DNA from: CAZCJA01 sp964499015
GTDB taxonomy: Bacteria > Elusimicrobiota > Elusimicrobia > F11
Reading direction: 5' to 3'
Length of the DNA: 15,945 bases
Assembly: GCA_964499015.1 (NCBI GenBank)
Contig: CAZCJA010000056.1
Coordinates: forward strand, 1 to 15,945
The translations under genes and the position numbers were made by a program. The notes beneath the pieces were generated by a model. The model worked only from the letters and a program-made list of their open reading frames with translations. It made no database searches and had not been told where the DNA came from. This document shows, piece by piece, positions 1 to 7,142 of this stretch; the stretch's first letter is position 1, and each line of letters opens with the position of its first letter.

Positions 1-2
1 CG

Positions 3-665
3 ACCAAACCCGCTGATGTCATTAAGGCCGCCGATATCATTGTGCTCGGCGTTCCCGTCGAGAGAATGGCGTCCATCGCTAAAAAAATCCGCCCTTTTTT
101 AAAACGCGGTGCGATACTGACGGACGTCGGCAGCGTGAAAAGAGCGATCGTCGCTAAGTTGGGTGGCCCGTCGTTTGTCGGCGGCCATCCGGTCGCCGGC
201 TCCGAAAAAGCGGGCGCCAAAAACGGACGCCCCACTCTGTTTAAGGGCGCGGTGTGCGTCCTCACCACGGATAAGACCTCAAAAAAATCCCTTTCCGCTG
301 TTAACGCGATGTGGCGCGACGTTGGGGCGCGCGTGGTCGTCACCTCTGCCGCCGATCACGACCGCGTGCTCGCATTGACCAGCCATCTGCCCCACATGCT
401 TGCGTTCTCGTTGTTTTCGGTCGTCAAGGAACTGGCGCGGAAAAACCCGTTGGTCAAAAAAGTCGTCGGGCCGTCGTTCATGGAAACCACGCGCATCGCT
501 GCTTCCAACCCCGACATCTGGACTGGCATTATCGATTTGAACCGGCGTGAAATCGCGGCCGGCGTCCGGGATGCGAGCCGTTTTCTGCAGTCGCTCACGC
601 GCCAATCCACAGCGCGCCTGCGCGCGACCTTGAACAACCTCTCGCGCGCGAAGCGGACCTGGTAA
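3..665 (+). CDS. tyrA: Prephenate dehydrogenase, 3' part (5' end outside window)
   Basis: Catalyses NAD(P)-dependent oxidative decarboxylation of prephenate to 4-hydroxyphenylpyruvate, the tyrosine branch of aromatic synthesis, in the cytoplasm. The frame is open from the left edge. The first visible residues, ADIIVLGVPVERM, are the end of the Rossmann NAD-binding fold; its glycine-rich loop is cut off. Also seen are a GGHPVAGSE block, which carries a family histidine, ADHDRVLALTSHLPH, with the LPH histidine typical of the active site, and NPDIW near the C-terminus. About 220 residues are visible against roughly 280 for the short family form, so perhaps 60 are missing. There is no ACT domain at the C-terminus. 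aroA starts two bases after the stop, so the two genes are probably co-transcribed. A GTG at 42 is internal to the fold and not a likely start. Confidence 0.93.
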   Translation, partial: TKPADVIKAADIIVLGVPVERMASIAKKIRPFLKRGAILTDVGSVKRAIVAKLGGPSFVGGHPVAGSEKAGAKNGRPTLFKGAVCVLTTDKTSKKSLSAVNAMWRDVGARVVVTSAADHDRVLALTSHLPHMLAFSLFSVVKELARKNPLVKKVVGPSFMETTRIAASNPDIWTGIIDLNRREIAAGVRDASRFLQSLTRQSTARLRATLNNLSRAKRTW

Positions 666-666
666 C

Positions 667-1953
667 GTGAACACCACTCTTAAGCCGTGCACGCGCCTCT
701 CCGGCACGCTGCGCGTTCCGCCGGATAAATCCATCACGCACCGCTCGGTCCTTCTTTCCGCATTGGCCAGCGGCGTGTCCACGATCAAAAACCCGCTCGA
801 GGCTGAAGATTGTTTGTCCACTGCAAGCTGTATTGAGGCGCTCGGCTGCCGCGTGGAAAAAAGCAAAGGGTTATGGAAGGTCCACGGCAAAGGGTTGTGG
901 GGATTTAAAAAACCGGCGGCGCCGCTGAACTGCGGTAACTCCGGAACGACGATGCGTTTGCTTTCCGGAATTCTCGCCGGACAGGATTTTGAGACGGAAC
1001 TCTTCGGCGACGCCTCGCTGTCCAGCCGCCCGATGGATCGTATTTCCAAGCCGCTGGAAGAAATGGGCGCGCGCTTTAACATGAAGAACGGTCGTTTCGC
1101 GCCATTCAAAATCCAGGGCACCAAAGTTTTACGCCCCATACATTGGCGCAATCCCGTGGCCAGCGCGCAGGTGAAATCCGCCGTCTTGCTAGCCGGGCTG
1201 CACGCGGAAGGAGAAACCTCGTTTGAAGAACCGTCCACGTCGCGCGACCACACGGAACGCATGCTCGGCGCGGCCGGCGCCCATGTTTCCGTTGCCGGTT
1301 TCCGCGCGTCCGTCAAAGGCCCCGCCAATTTGAAGCCGCAGGAGTGGATTGTCCCCGGAGATTTTTCAAGCGCGGCGTTTTTTATCGCGGCCGCCTTGCT
1401 CGTCGACGGGGCGGACGTCACGCTGGAAGAAGTGAACATGAACCCGACGCGCACCGGCTTTTTGACCGTCCTGCAATCGATGGGCGCTAAGATTGCGATT
1501 GAGAACAAGCGCGACGTCGGCGGCGAACCGGTGGCGGATTTGATCGTTAAAGGCAAAGCCGATTTGCGGCCGGCCAAAATCGACGAGAACATCGTTCCGC
1601 AATTGATAGACGAAATTCCCGTGCTGGCCGTCGTGGCCACGCAGGCGCGCGGCACCTCCATTTTGCGCGGCATTGAAGAGCTGCGCGTCAAAGAAACCGA
1701 CCGCATCGCCGCCATCGCCGCCAATTTGCGCGCACTCGGCGCGAACGTCCAGGAAGAAAAGGCCGGGCTTATTATCGAAGGGCCCACGCCGCTGCACGGC
1801 GCTGTTGTTGACGCCCGGAGTGACCATCGCATCGCTATGTCGATGGCTGTTGCATCGCTCATCGCGCATCACGAAACCACCATCAGCGGAAGCGAATCGG
1901 TCGCGATTTCGTTTCCACATTTCTGGGACCTTCTCCATAAACTGACGGGCTGA
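667..1953 (+). CDS. aroA: 3-phosphoshikimate 1-carboxyvinyltransferase (EPSP synthase)
   Basis: Transfers the enolpyruvyl group of PEP to shikimate-3-phosphate, the sixth shikimate-pathway step, in the cytoplasm. At 428 residues it matches the family length (E. coli 427). Motifs seen in order: PPDKSITHR (K21, S22, R26) for substrate phosphates; LNCGNSGTTMR (87-97), the PEP-binding loop; RPMDRISKPLEEMGA; DEIPVLAV with D315, matching the catalytic Asp; ELRVKETDRI with E343, matching the catalytic Glu; and DHRIAMSMAVA. Both inside-out alpha/beta domains are therefore intact. The start is GTG at 667, one base after the tyrA stop. No ATG precedes the conserved N-terminal strand, and no strong Shine-Dalgarno is visible, so translation may be coupled to tyrA. 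plsC follows after a one-base gap. The cmk gene that often sits downstream of aroA is absent here. Confidence 0.97.
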   Translation: MNTTLKPCTRLSGTLRVPPDKSITHRSVLLSALASGVSTIKNPLEAEDCLSTASCIEALGCRVEKSKGLWKVHGKGLWGFKKPAAPLNCGNSGTTMRLLSGILAGQDFETELFGDASLSSRPMDRISKPLEEMGARFNMKNGRFAPFKIQGTKVLRPIHWRNPVASAQVKSAVLLAGLHAEGETSFEEPSTSRDHTERMLGAAGAHVSVAGFRASVKGPANLKPQEWIVPGDFSSAAFFIAAALLVDGADVTLEEVNMNPTRTGFLTVLQSMGAKIAIENKRDVGGEPVADLIVKGKADLRPAKIDENIVPQLIDEIPVLAVVATQARGTSILRGIEELRVKETDRIAAIAANLRALGANVQEEKAGLIIEGPTPLHGAVVDARSDHRIAMSMAVASLIAHHETTISGSESVAISFPHFWDLLHKLTG

Positions 1954-1954
1954 C

Positions 1955-2539
1955 GTGATTTACCGGTTTTGCCGCTTTGTTGTTTGGGTTTTCTTCGCCA
2001 CCATCTGGCGTCTTAAGGTTAATGGGGAAGAGAACGTTCCGGCCACGGGGCCCGTCATCATCGCCGGAAACCACCGCTCCTACGCCGATCCGCCCATCGT
2101 CGGTATTTCCATAGAACGCCCCGTGCATTTCATCGCCAAGAAAGAACTGTTCGCCTTCAAGCCGTTTGGCTGGCTGATCACCAATTTGAACGCTCACCCG
2201 CTCAATCGCAACTCCGGCACCGAGGCCATTCGCGCCGCGGAAGCGATTCTCAAATCCGGCCAGCCTATTATTATCTTCCCGGAAGGCGGACGCAGCACCA
2301 CGGACGAGTTCCGGCCCGCGAAAGCGGGAGTGGGAATGGTGGCCATGCGCACGGGAACACCCGTTGTACCGGCATACATCCATAATTCGCCCGCCCGCGC
2401 GCTCCTCCGCCTAAAGCAGGTGAGCATTACATTCGGTAAGCCTCTAATTCCCGCCCAATATGAGTCGTACCAGGCCCTCGCGGACGCGGTCATGGCCGAG
2501 GTAAAAGCCCTCAAAGAGGCCCACCCCGAATACCGATAA
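1955..2539 (+). CDS. plsC: 1-acyl-sn-glycerol-3-phosphate acyltransferase (PlsC family)
   Basis: Acylates lysophosphatidic acid to phosphatidic acid at the inner membrane, the second acylation of phospholipid synthesis. At 194 residues it is a compact member. A hydrophobic N-terminal anchor spans about residues 3-20. The HX4D catalytic motif is HRSYAD (H40, D45), and the glycerol-phosphate-binding motif is FPEGGRS (108-114), a variant of the usual FPEGTRS. TPVVPAYI near residue 140 is the last conserved block. The start is GTG at 1955, one base after the aroA stop, with the anchor immediately following. The acceptor cannot be told from sequence: related enzymes act on lysophosphatidate, ornithine lipids or other lysolipids. 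An 81-base gap follows before rpsA. Confidence 0.92.
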   Translation: MIYRFCRFVVWVFFATIWRLKVNGEENVPATGPVIIAGNHRSYADPPIVGISIERPVHFIAKKELFAFKPFGWLITNLNAHPLNRNSGTEAIRAAEAILKSGQPIIIFPEGGRSTTDEFRPAKAGVGMVAMRTGTPVVPAYIHNSPARALLRLKQVSITFGKPLIPAQYESYQALADAVMAEVKALKEAHPEYR

Positions 2540-2590
2540 ATTTGGTATGGTTCACACGTTCCCCCGAACAGAACACTCCCCTAACCGTAG

Positions 2591-2596
2591 TAAACT
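2591..2596 (+). promoter_or_regulatory. Possible -10 element upstream of rpsA
   Basis: The 81-base gap between plsC and rpsA contains GTAGTAAACT, in which TAAACT could be a -10 element, followed by an AT-rich leader. A start site about seven bases downstream would leave a short leader holding the AAGGA ribosome-binding site at 2605-2609. No convincing -35 hexamer lies 16-18 bases upstream. The same TAAACT string precedes the gene at 4332, which is the main reason for listing it. Confidence 0.3.
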
Positions 2597-2620
2597 CAAT
2601 CGATAAGGATATTTATATTT

Positions 2621-4273
2621 ATGGAGAACATGACAATGACTGACGAACTTAGCATGGAGCAATTACTCGCTCAGGAGGCCGCACAAAACGCCGCTCCCGG
2701 CGAGATTGTGAACGGCACCATCGTCGGCCAGAACGAGACCCATCTTCTCGTTAATGTCGGTTTGAAGCAGGAAGCGGCCGTTCCTCTCGCGGAGTTCGGC
2801 GGCGTGGTTCCGGCCGTGGGCGCCGAAATCCCGGTTCTTGTGCAGCGCATCTCCGGCCCCGAAGGCCGTCCGGTCGCCTCTTGGAAAGCCGGCCGCGAGC
2901 GCAAATATTGGACCGTCATCACCCAGGCGTTCGAAAAGAAAGAGCCCGTTGAAGGGAAAATCACGCGCAAAGTCAAAGGCGGCGTTATCGTCGACATCGG
3001 CTTGGACGCGTTCATGCCCGCTTCACAAATCGATTTGAAACCCGTCGGCGATGCCGCCAAATGGCTGAGCCAGACCGTTCATGTTGTGGTGCTCGAAATG
3101 GACAAGGCAAAAGGTAACGTCCTCGTTTCCCGCCGCCGCATTCAGGAGCAGGAACTTCTTGTTAAACGCACAGCGACGCTCGGCTCGCTTCAGATCGGCC
3201 AGACCGTTCACGGCAAAATCACTGCGCTCACTAATTTCGGCGCGTTCGTCGACATTGGCGGAATCGAAGGCCTGCTGCACATCACCGATATGGCCTGGTC
3301 GCGCGTGGACAAACCTCAAACCGTCGTCAAAGTCGGTCAAGAACTCGACCTCAAAGTTTTGAAGCACGATCCGGCCACTCAGCGCATTTCGCTTGGCTTA
3401 AAGCAGCTCCAGGTCCATCCATGGGACGGCATCGAAGCAAAATACCCCGTCGGCAGCATGATCAAAGGCAAAGTCAAAAGCACCGCTCCGTTTGGCGCGT
3501 TCGTTGAAGTCGCCCCGGGCATCGAAGGCTTGATCCATGTCTCCGAACTCAGCTGGACCGAGCGCATTAAAGATCCGAAGCAGGCTGTGAAGCCGGGACA
3601 AGAAGTCGACGTGAAAGTTATTGCGATCGACCGCGAAAAAGAAAAGCTTTCTCTAAGCCTAAAGCGCGCCGGCCAGAACCCGTGGGAAAAATTGAAGCAG
3701 GACCACAAACCGGGCTCGCAGATCGAAGGCCAAGTCAGCCACATCAGCAAGTTCGGCGCGTTCGTGAAGCTCCCGTCCGGCCTTGAAGCGCTAATCCGCA
3801 ACCAGGATTTCTCATGGACGGAAAACGTAACCGACGCTTCCAAGTTCGTGAAGCCCGGCGACGCCATCAAAGCGGTGGTTATCGACGTCAATGTTCAGGA
3901 AGAAAAAATGGCGCTCGGCCTGAAGCAGCTCAGTAAAGATCCGTTCTCGTCGTTGAAGATCGGCCAGGTTGTGAATGGAACGGTTTCCAAAGTTTTGGAC
4001 TTCGGCATTTTCGTGAAATTGGAAGGCGGCTTTGACGGTTTTGTCCGCGCCAATGAAATTGAAGGCCGCGGAAAATTTGATGACGCGCCCGACCCGTCCT
4101 CGCTGTATAAAGAGGGAGAGGCCATCACCGCGACGGTCATAAAAATTAATAAGAAAGACCGCAAAATCGACCTTTCCATTCGCCGTTACGACCGCGACCA
4201 GGAGAAAGAGCTGCTTAAAAAATACAGCGGTAAAAACGATCGCGCCACTCTCGGCGACGTCTGGAACATCTAA
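2621..4273 (+). CDS. rpsA: 30S ribosomal protein S1, six S1 domains
   Basis: Binds mRNA on the small subunit and helps translation initiate on structured or weak leaders. At 550 residues it carries six S1 (OB-fold) repeats at about 26-92, 108-172, 190-262, 277-349, 364-435 and 447-525. The last four are recognisable by repeated blocks such as NFGAFVDIGGIEGLLHITD, APFGAFVEV, KFGAFVKL and DFGIFVKL. The first two are more divergent, as in proteobacterial-type S1, where they contact the ribosome. AAGGA at 2605-2609 lies 11 bases before the ATG at 2621. A second start at 2636 (MTDEL...) has GGAG at 2623-2626 nine bases ahead and would give 545 residues; the choice is open. The gene stands between the tyrA-aroA-plsC run and the envelope cluster, and may be transcribed alone from the gap upstream. 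Confidence 0.95.
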   Translation: MENMTMTDELSMEQLLAQEAAQNAAPGEIVNGTIVGQNETHLLVNVGLKQEAAVPLAEFGGVVPAVGAEIPVLVQRISGPEGRPVASWKAGRERKYWTVITQAFEKKEPVEGKITRKVKGGVIVDIGLDAFMPASQIDLKPVGDAAKWLSQTVHVVVLEMDKAKGNVLVSRRRIQEQELLVKRTATLGSLQIGQTVHGKITALTNFGAFVDIGGIEGLLHITDMAWSRVDKPQTVVKVGQELDLKVLKHDPATQRISLGLKQLQVHPWDGIEAKYPVGSMIKGKVKSTAPFGAFVEVAPGIEGLIHVSELSWTERIKDPKQAVKPGQEVDVKVIAIDREKEKLSLSLKRAGQNPWEKLKQDHKPGSQIEGQVSHISKFGAFVKLPSGLEALIRNQDFSWTENVTDASKFVKPGDAIKAVVIDVNVQEEKMALGLKQLSKDPFSSLKIGQVVNGTVSKVLDFGIFVKLEGGFDGFVRANEIEGRGKFDDAPDPSSLYKEGEAITATVIKINKKDRKIDLSIRRYDRDQEKELLKKYSGKNDRATLGDVWNI

Positions 4274-4316
4274 AAACTTAATTTTTCCGCCCCTGTGAAG
4301 CGCAGAAAACGCCTGT

Positions 4317-4322
4317 TAAACT
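4317..4322 (+). promoter_or_regulatory. Possible -10 element upstream of the barrel-protein gene
   Basis: TGTTAAACT at 4314-4322 ends only nine bases before the ATG at 4332. If TAAACT acts as a -10 element, transcription would begin almost at the start codon, giving a nearly leaderless message. The AAGG at 4324-4327 is too close to the ATG to be a good Shine-Dalgarno. There is no clear -35 hexamer. The 58-base gap shows no hairpin with a T-run, so an rpsA terminator cannot be supported. Confidence 0.28.
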
Positions 4323-4331
4323 AAAGGCGAA

Positions 4332-7142
4332 ATGCGCAAAACACTCTCTCTCCTTTTTCTCTTCTTAAGCCCTTCCGCGTTTGCCCTCAGCAACAACACG
4401 GTCCGTGTCAATGAATTCAACTGGATGTCGGCCCAAACCGAGCATTTCGATGTTTATTACGATTCCGGGACCGAGCGCATGGTGCCGCTCATTGCCCAAT
4501 ACCTTGAAGAATCATGGAGGGAGGTGGGCGCCCGCCTGGGCTACTCCGTCACGGAACGCACGCCGTTTTTCATCTATTCCAACCACAACGAATTCGAACA
4601 GACCAATATCGTTTCCATCGGCGAAGGCACGGGCGGCGTCACCGAAGCGTTTAAGAACCGTTTTTTGGTTTTCAACGACGGTTCGCTGACGTGGCTTAAA
4701 CACGTCATCGATCACGAGTTCAGCCACGTCGTCCAATTCAACGTGCTTTATGGCGGCTGGTGGAAATCGGTGCGCTTGCTTAAATCGCCGTTCTATCCGC
4801 TGTGGTTCATGGAAGGCATGGCCGAATACGGGTCGGGCTCAATCGACGATCCGACGGGGGATATGGTCACGCGCGACGCCGTCTATCACAAACAGCTGCC
4901 GGAACTGCCGGAGCTGCACGGATTCGCGCATTTGAAACCCAACCAGATTACGCTCGGCTACAAGACCGGCGAAGCCGCAATGAGGTTTTTGGCCGACGAA
5001 TACGGCCCCGACAAAGTGAACAAACTCCTGCTGCTGATGAAGGACCATTTTGATATTTCATCCGCGCTCGACCAGATGCTGGGCACGGATCTTTATCGCT
5101 TTGATCGCCGCTTTCATGAATACATGGAAGATAAATACGCGGCGTTTTTTAAAGTCGCCAAAACCCCGCAGGCTTATGGTCCCCAACTGACGTTCGCCGA
5201 CGGCATTCCGCAGTCCAACGAGTCGCCGGTACTGTCGCCCGATGAAAAACGCATTTATTATTTTTCCGATCAGAAAGGCCATTCGTTGATTTATGAGTTG
5301 AACGTCGAAACCAAGCGGACGCGCGCTCTGGTGACGCTTGATTGGCAGCGGTTTGAAAACCTGCACACCAAAGGCCGTTCTCTGTCGATTTCTCCGGATG
5401 GGACGACGCTCGTTTTCGCCGGCGAAAAAACCCAGCGCGACAAAATTTATTTCTTCGATATTGAACGCCGCCGTCTTTCGTCGGTTGTGATCCCGTTCGA
5501 CGAGGTGCGCGCGCCGGTGTTTTCGCCCGACGGTCTAACGCTCGCTTGTGTGGGGCTTGTGCGCGGATTCAACGATATATATCTGATTAACCGCCAAGGC
5601 GAGGTTGTTAAGCGGCTCACCGACACGCCGCAGGACGAGCGCGATCCGGTGTGGGGGCTGGATGGGAAATCAATTCTTTTTTCAGGCGAGGTGGCCGACG
5701 ATAAGAACCAGCCGGTGGGGCGGGATTTGTTTCGGATCGATTTGGAGAGCGCCCTCGTCACGGCGGTCACCAACTATCTCGGCGAAGAGACCGAGCCAGA
5801 AATGATGCCGGATGGTTCAATCGTGTTCGTGCGCGACCGCGAGGACCAAAATTCATACGGATTCAATCTGTACCGTTTTCACCCGCAGACGCAGGGCTTG
5901 GAGAAGTTGACGAACATGGTGGGCGGCGCGTTCTCGCCGCGCGCGGTAAAAAAAGGGAATTCGCTTTATTACGTGGGGTTTGACGCCGGCAACCGGCATA
6001 TTTATTTTTACGAGGATTTGCCTGTTTTGACCGCCGAGCCCGACCCGCTGACTGTGCCGGAGAAAATCGACACATCGATGTACGCGCTGCGCCATTGGAC
6101 CGACGATATTCAATCGCCGTACATTACCGGCGCGGTGAAGCCGTACAAATTTCAGGCCTCGACCGATTTATTCTTGCCGTTTCTGTATTACTCGACGCTC
6201 GACGGTCTTGTCGCGGCCGATATATGGCAGGGCTCGGACATGCTTGGCAATCACCAGATCCAGCAGCAGATGCAATACGCTTCGGGCGTCGATTTTCTCG
6301 ACCTCGCCGTTTTCTATACCTACGCGCGCTTCCGCCCGGATTTCACGCTCGGCTTTCAACGCACCCAGTATTACCGTGATTTCGATGAGCAGGATCAGCG
6401 CCGTGAGCTGAACGTGGTGGGGTTCTCTCGTTATCCGCTCGACCGCGTCAATTCGGTGATCGCCGGCGCGGGCATCACGAACCGCAAAGACACGTATTTG
6501 GATGAAAGCGAGCCTGACAGCGTTTTGAAGGACCGCTACTGGATCACCGGCTATATTCGCGACACTGTGACGGGCCGCTATTTGGTGGCGACGCGCGGGA
6601 GCCGTTTGTCGCTGACGTATCAGGACAGCGTTGATGCAGGCGAGGGAAATCAGAATTACAAAACCGGCAACGCCGAAGGCGTCAATTATCATCCGCTCGC
6701 CGGAGAAAGTACGTTGGTGACGCGTTTGTTCTATGGCCGAAGCGTCGGGGACACGCCGCAGGTGTTCCGCTTGGGTGGCGTCGACCGCATTCGCGGCGTT
6801 TCACGCGGCGCCGACACCAATAAAAAATCGAACGTGGTTTTGTCGAGCGTGGAAGCGCGCCTGCGGCTAAAGTATCTGAACGCGCGCACGAAATTTCTAT
6901 TCCCCGATTTCTTTTTCAAGGCGGCTTATCTAATATTGTTCGATGACATTGGTTACGGATGGAACAACCGCGAGGAACGCCGCGATTTTGATCTTTCAAC
7001 TACCGAAAATTCGGCGGGCGTGGGCATCTCCTGGCCGACGTTCATTTTGCAGTCTTATCAGCTTAACCTTACCGTGCAGTGGGCCAAGCGCACCGACGAC
7101 GGCCGCGAAGTTTGGTTTATAACGGTGGGACCGACCTTTTGA
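4332..7142 (+). CDS. Exported gluzincin peptidase / PD40 beta-propeller / outer-membrane beta-barrel protein
   Basis: A 936-residue envelope protein of three parts. Residues 1-18 are a signal peptide ending SAFA. Residues about 25-280 form a zinc metallopeptidase domain of the peptidase-MA (gluzincin) type: HEFSH (H128, E129, H132) gives two zinc ligands and the catalytic Glu, and WFMEGMAEY (E161) the third ligand. Residues about 295-560 hold TolB-like PD40 blades, with SPD or related turns near 302, 355, 398, 443 and 494. Residues about 600-936 look like an Omp85/BamA-like beta-barrel: alternating strands, the block VFRLGGVDRIRG (811-822) resembling the family's RGF/Y motif, and a terminal phenylalanine suited to Bam recognition. 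Such chimeras are known in genomes but poorly characterised; substrate and role are unknown. The stop overlaps the next start (TTGA), so the downstream amidase is translationally coupled. Confidence 0.85.
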   Translation: MRKTLSLLFLFLSPSAFALSNNTVRVNEFNWMSAQTEHFDVYYDSGTERMVPLIAQYLEESWREVGARLGYSVTERTPFFIYSNHNEFEQTNIVSIGEGTGGVTEAFKNRFLVFNDGSLTWLKHVIDHEFSHVVQFNVLYGGWWKSVRLLKSPFYPLWFMEGMAEYGSGSIDDPTGDMVTRDAVYHKQLPELPELHGFAHLKPNQITLGYKTGEAAMRFLADEYGPDKVNKLLLLMKDHFDISSALDQMLGTDLYRFDRRFHEYMEDKYAAFFKVAKTPQAYGPQLTFADGIPQSNESPVLSPDEKRIYYFSDQKGHSLIYELNVETKRTRALVTLDWQRFENLHTKGRSLSISPDGTTLVFAGEKTQRDKIYFFDIERRRLSSVVIPFDEVRAPVFSPDGLTLACVGLVRGFNDIYLINRQGEVVKRLTDTPQDERDPVWGLDGKSILFSGEVADDKNQPVGRDLFRIDLESALVTAVTNYLGEETEPEMMPDGSIVFVRDREDQNSYGFNLYRFHPQTQGLEKLTNMVGGAFSPRAVKKGNSLYYVGFDAGNRHIYFYEDLPVLTAEPDPLTVPEKIDTSMYALRHWTDDIQSPYITGAVKPYKFQASTDLFLPFLYYSTLDGLVAADIWQGSDMLGNHQIQQQMQYASGVDFLDLAVFYTYARFRPDFTLGFQRTQYYRDFDEQDQRRELNVVGFSRYPLDRVNSVIAGAGITNRKDTYLDESEPDSVLKDRYWITGYIRDTVTGRYLVATRGSRLSLTYQDSVDAGEGNQNYKTGNAEGVNYHPLAGESTLVTRLFYGRSVGDTPQVFRLGGVDRIRGVSRGADTNKKSNVVLSSVEARLRLKYLNARTKFLFPDFFFKAAYLILFDDIGYGWNNREERRDFDLSTTENSAGVGISWPTFILQSYQLNLTVQWAKRTDDGREVWFITVGPTF

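Noticed and set aside
279..1862. 527-residue open frame on the - strand opposite tyrA and aroA
   Set aside because: It is antisense to two clear enzymes, has Ser/Ala/Arg-rich composition with no recognisable domain, and exists because of codon bias in the GC-rich real genes.
4274..4331. Rho-independent terminator after rpsA
   Set aside because: Only a bulged stem of TTTTCCGC with GCG..GAAAA can be drawn, with no following T-run.
6168..6692. 174-residue - strand frame opposite the barrel domain
   Set aside because: Shadow of the + strand barrel coding sequence with no recognisable motif.
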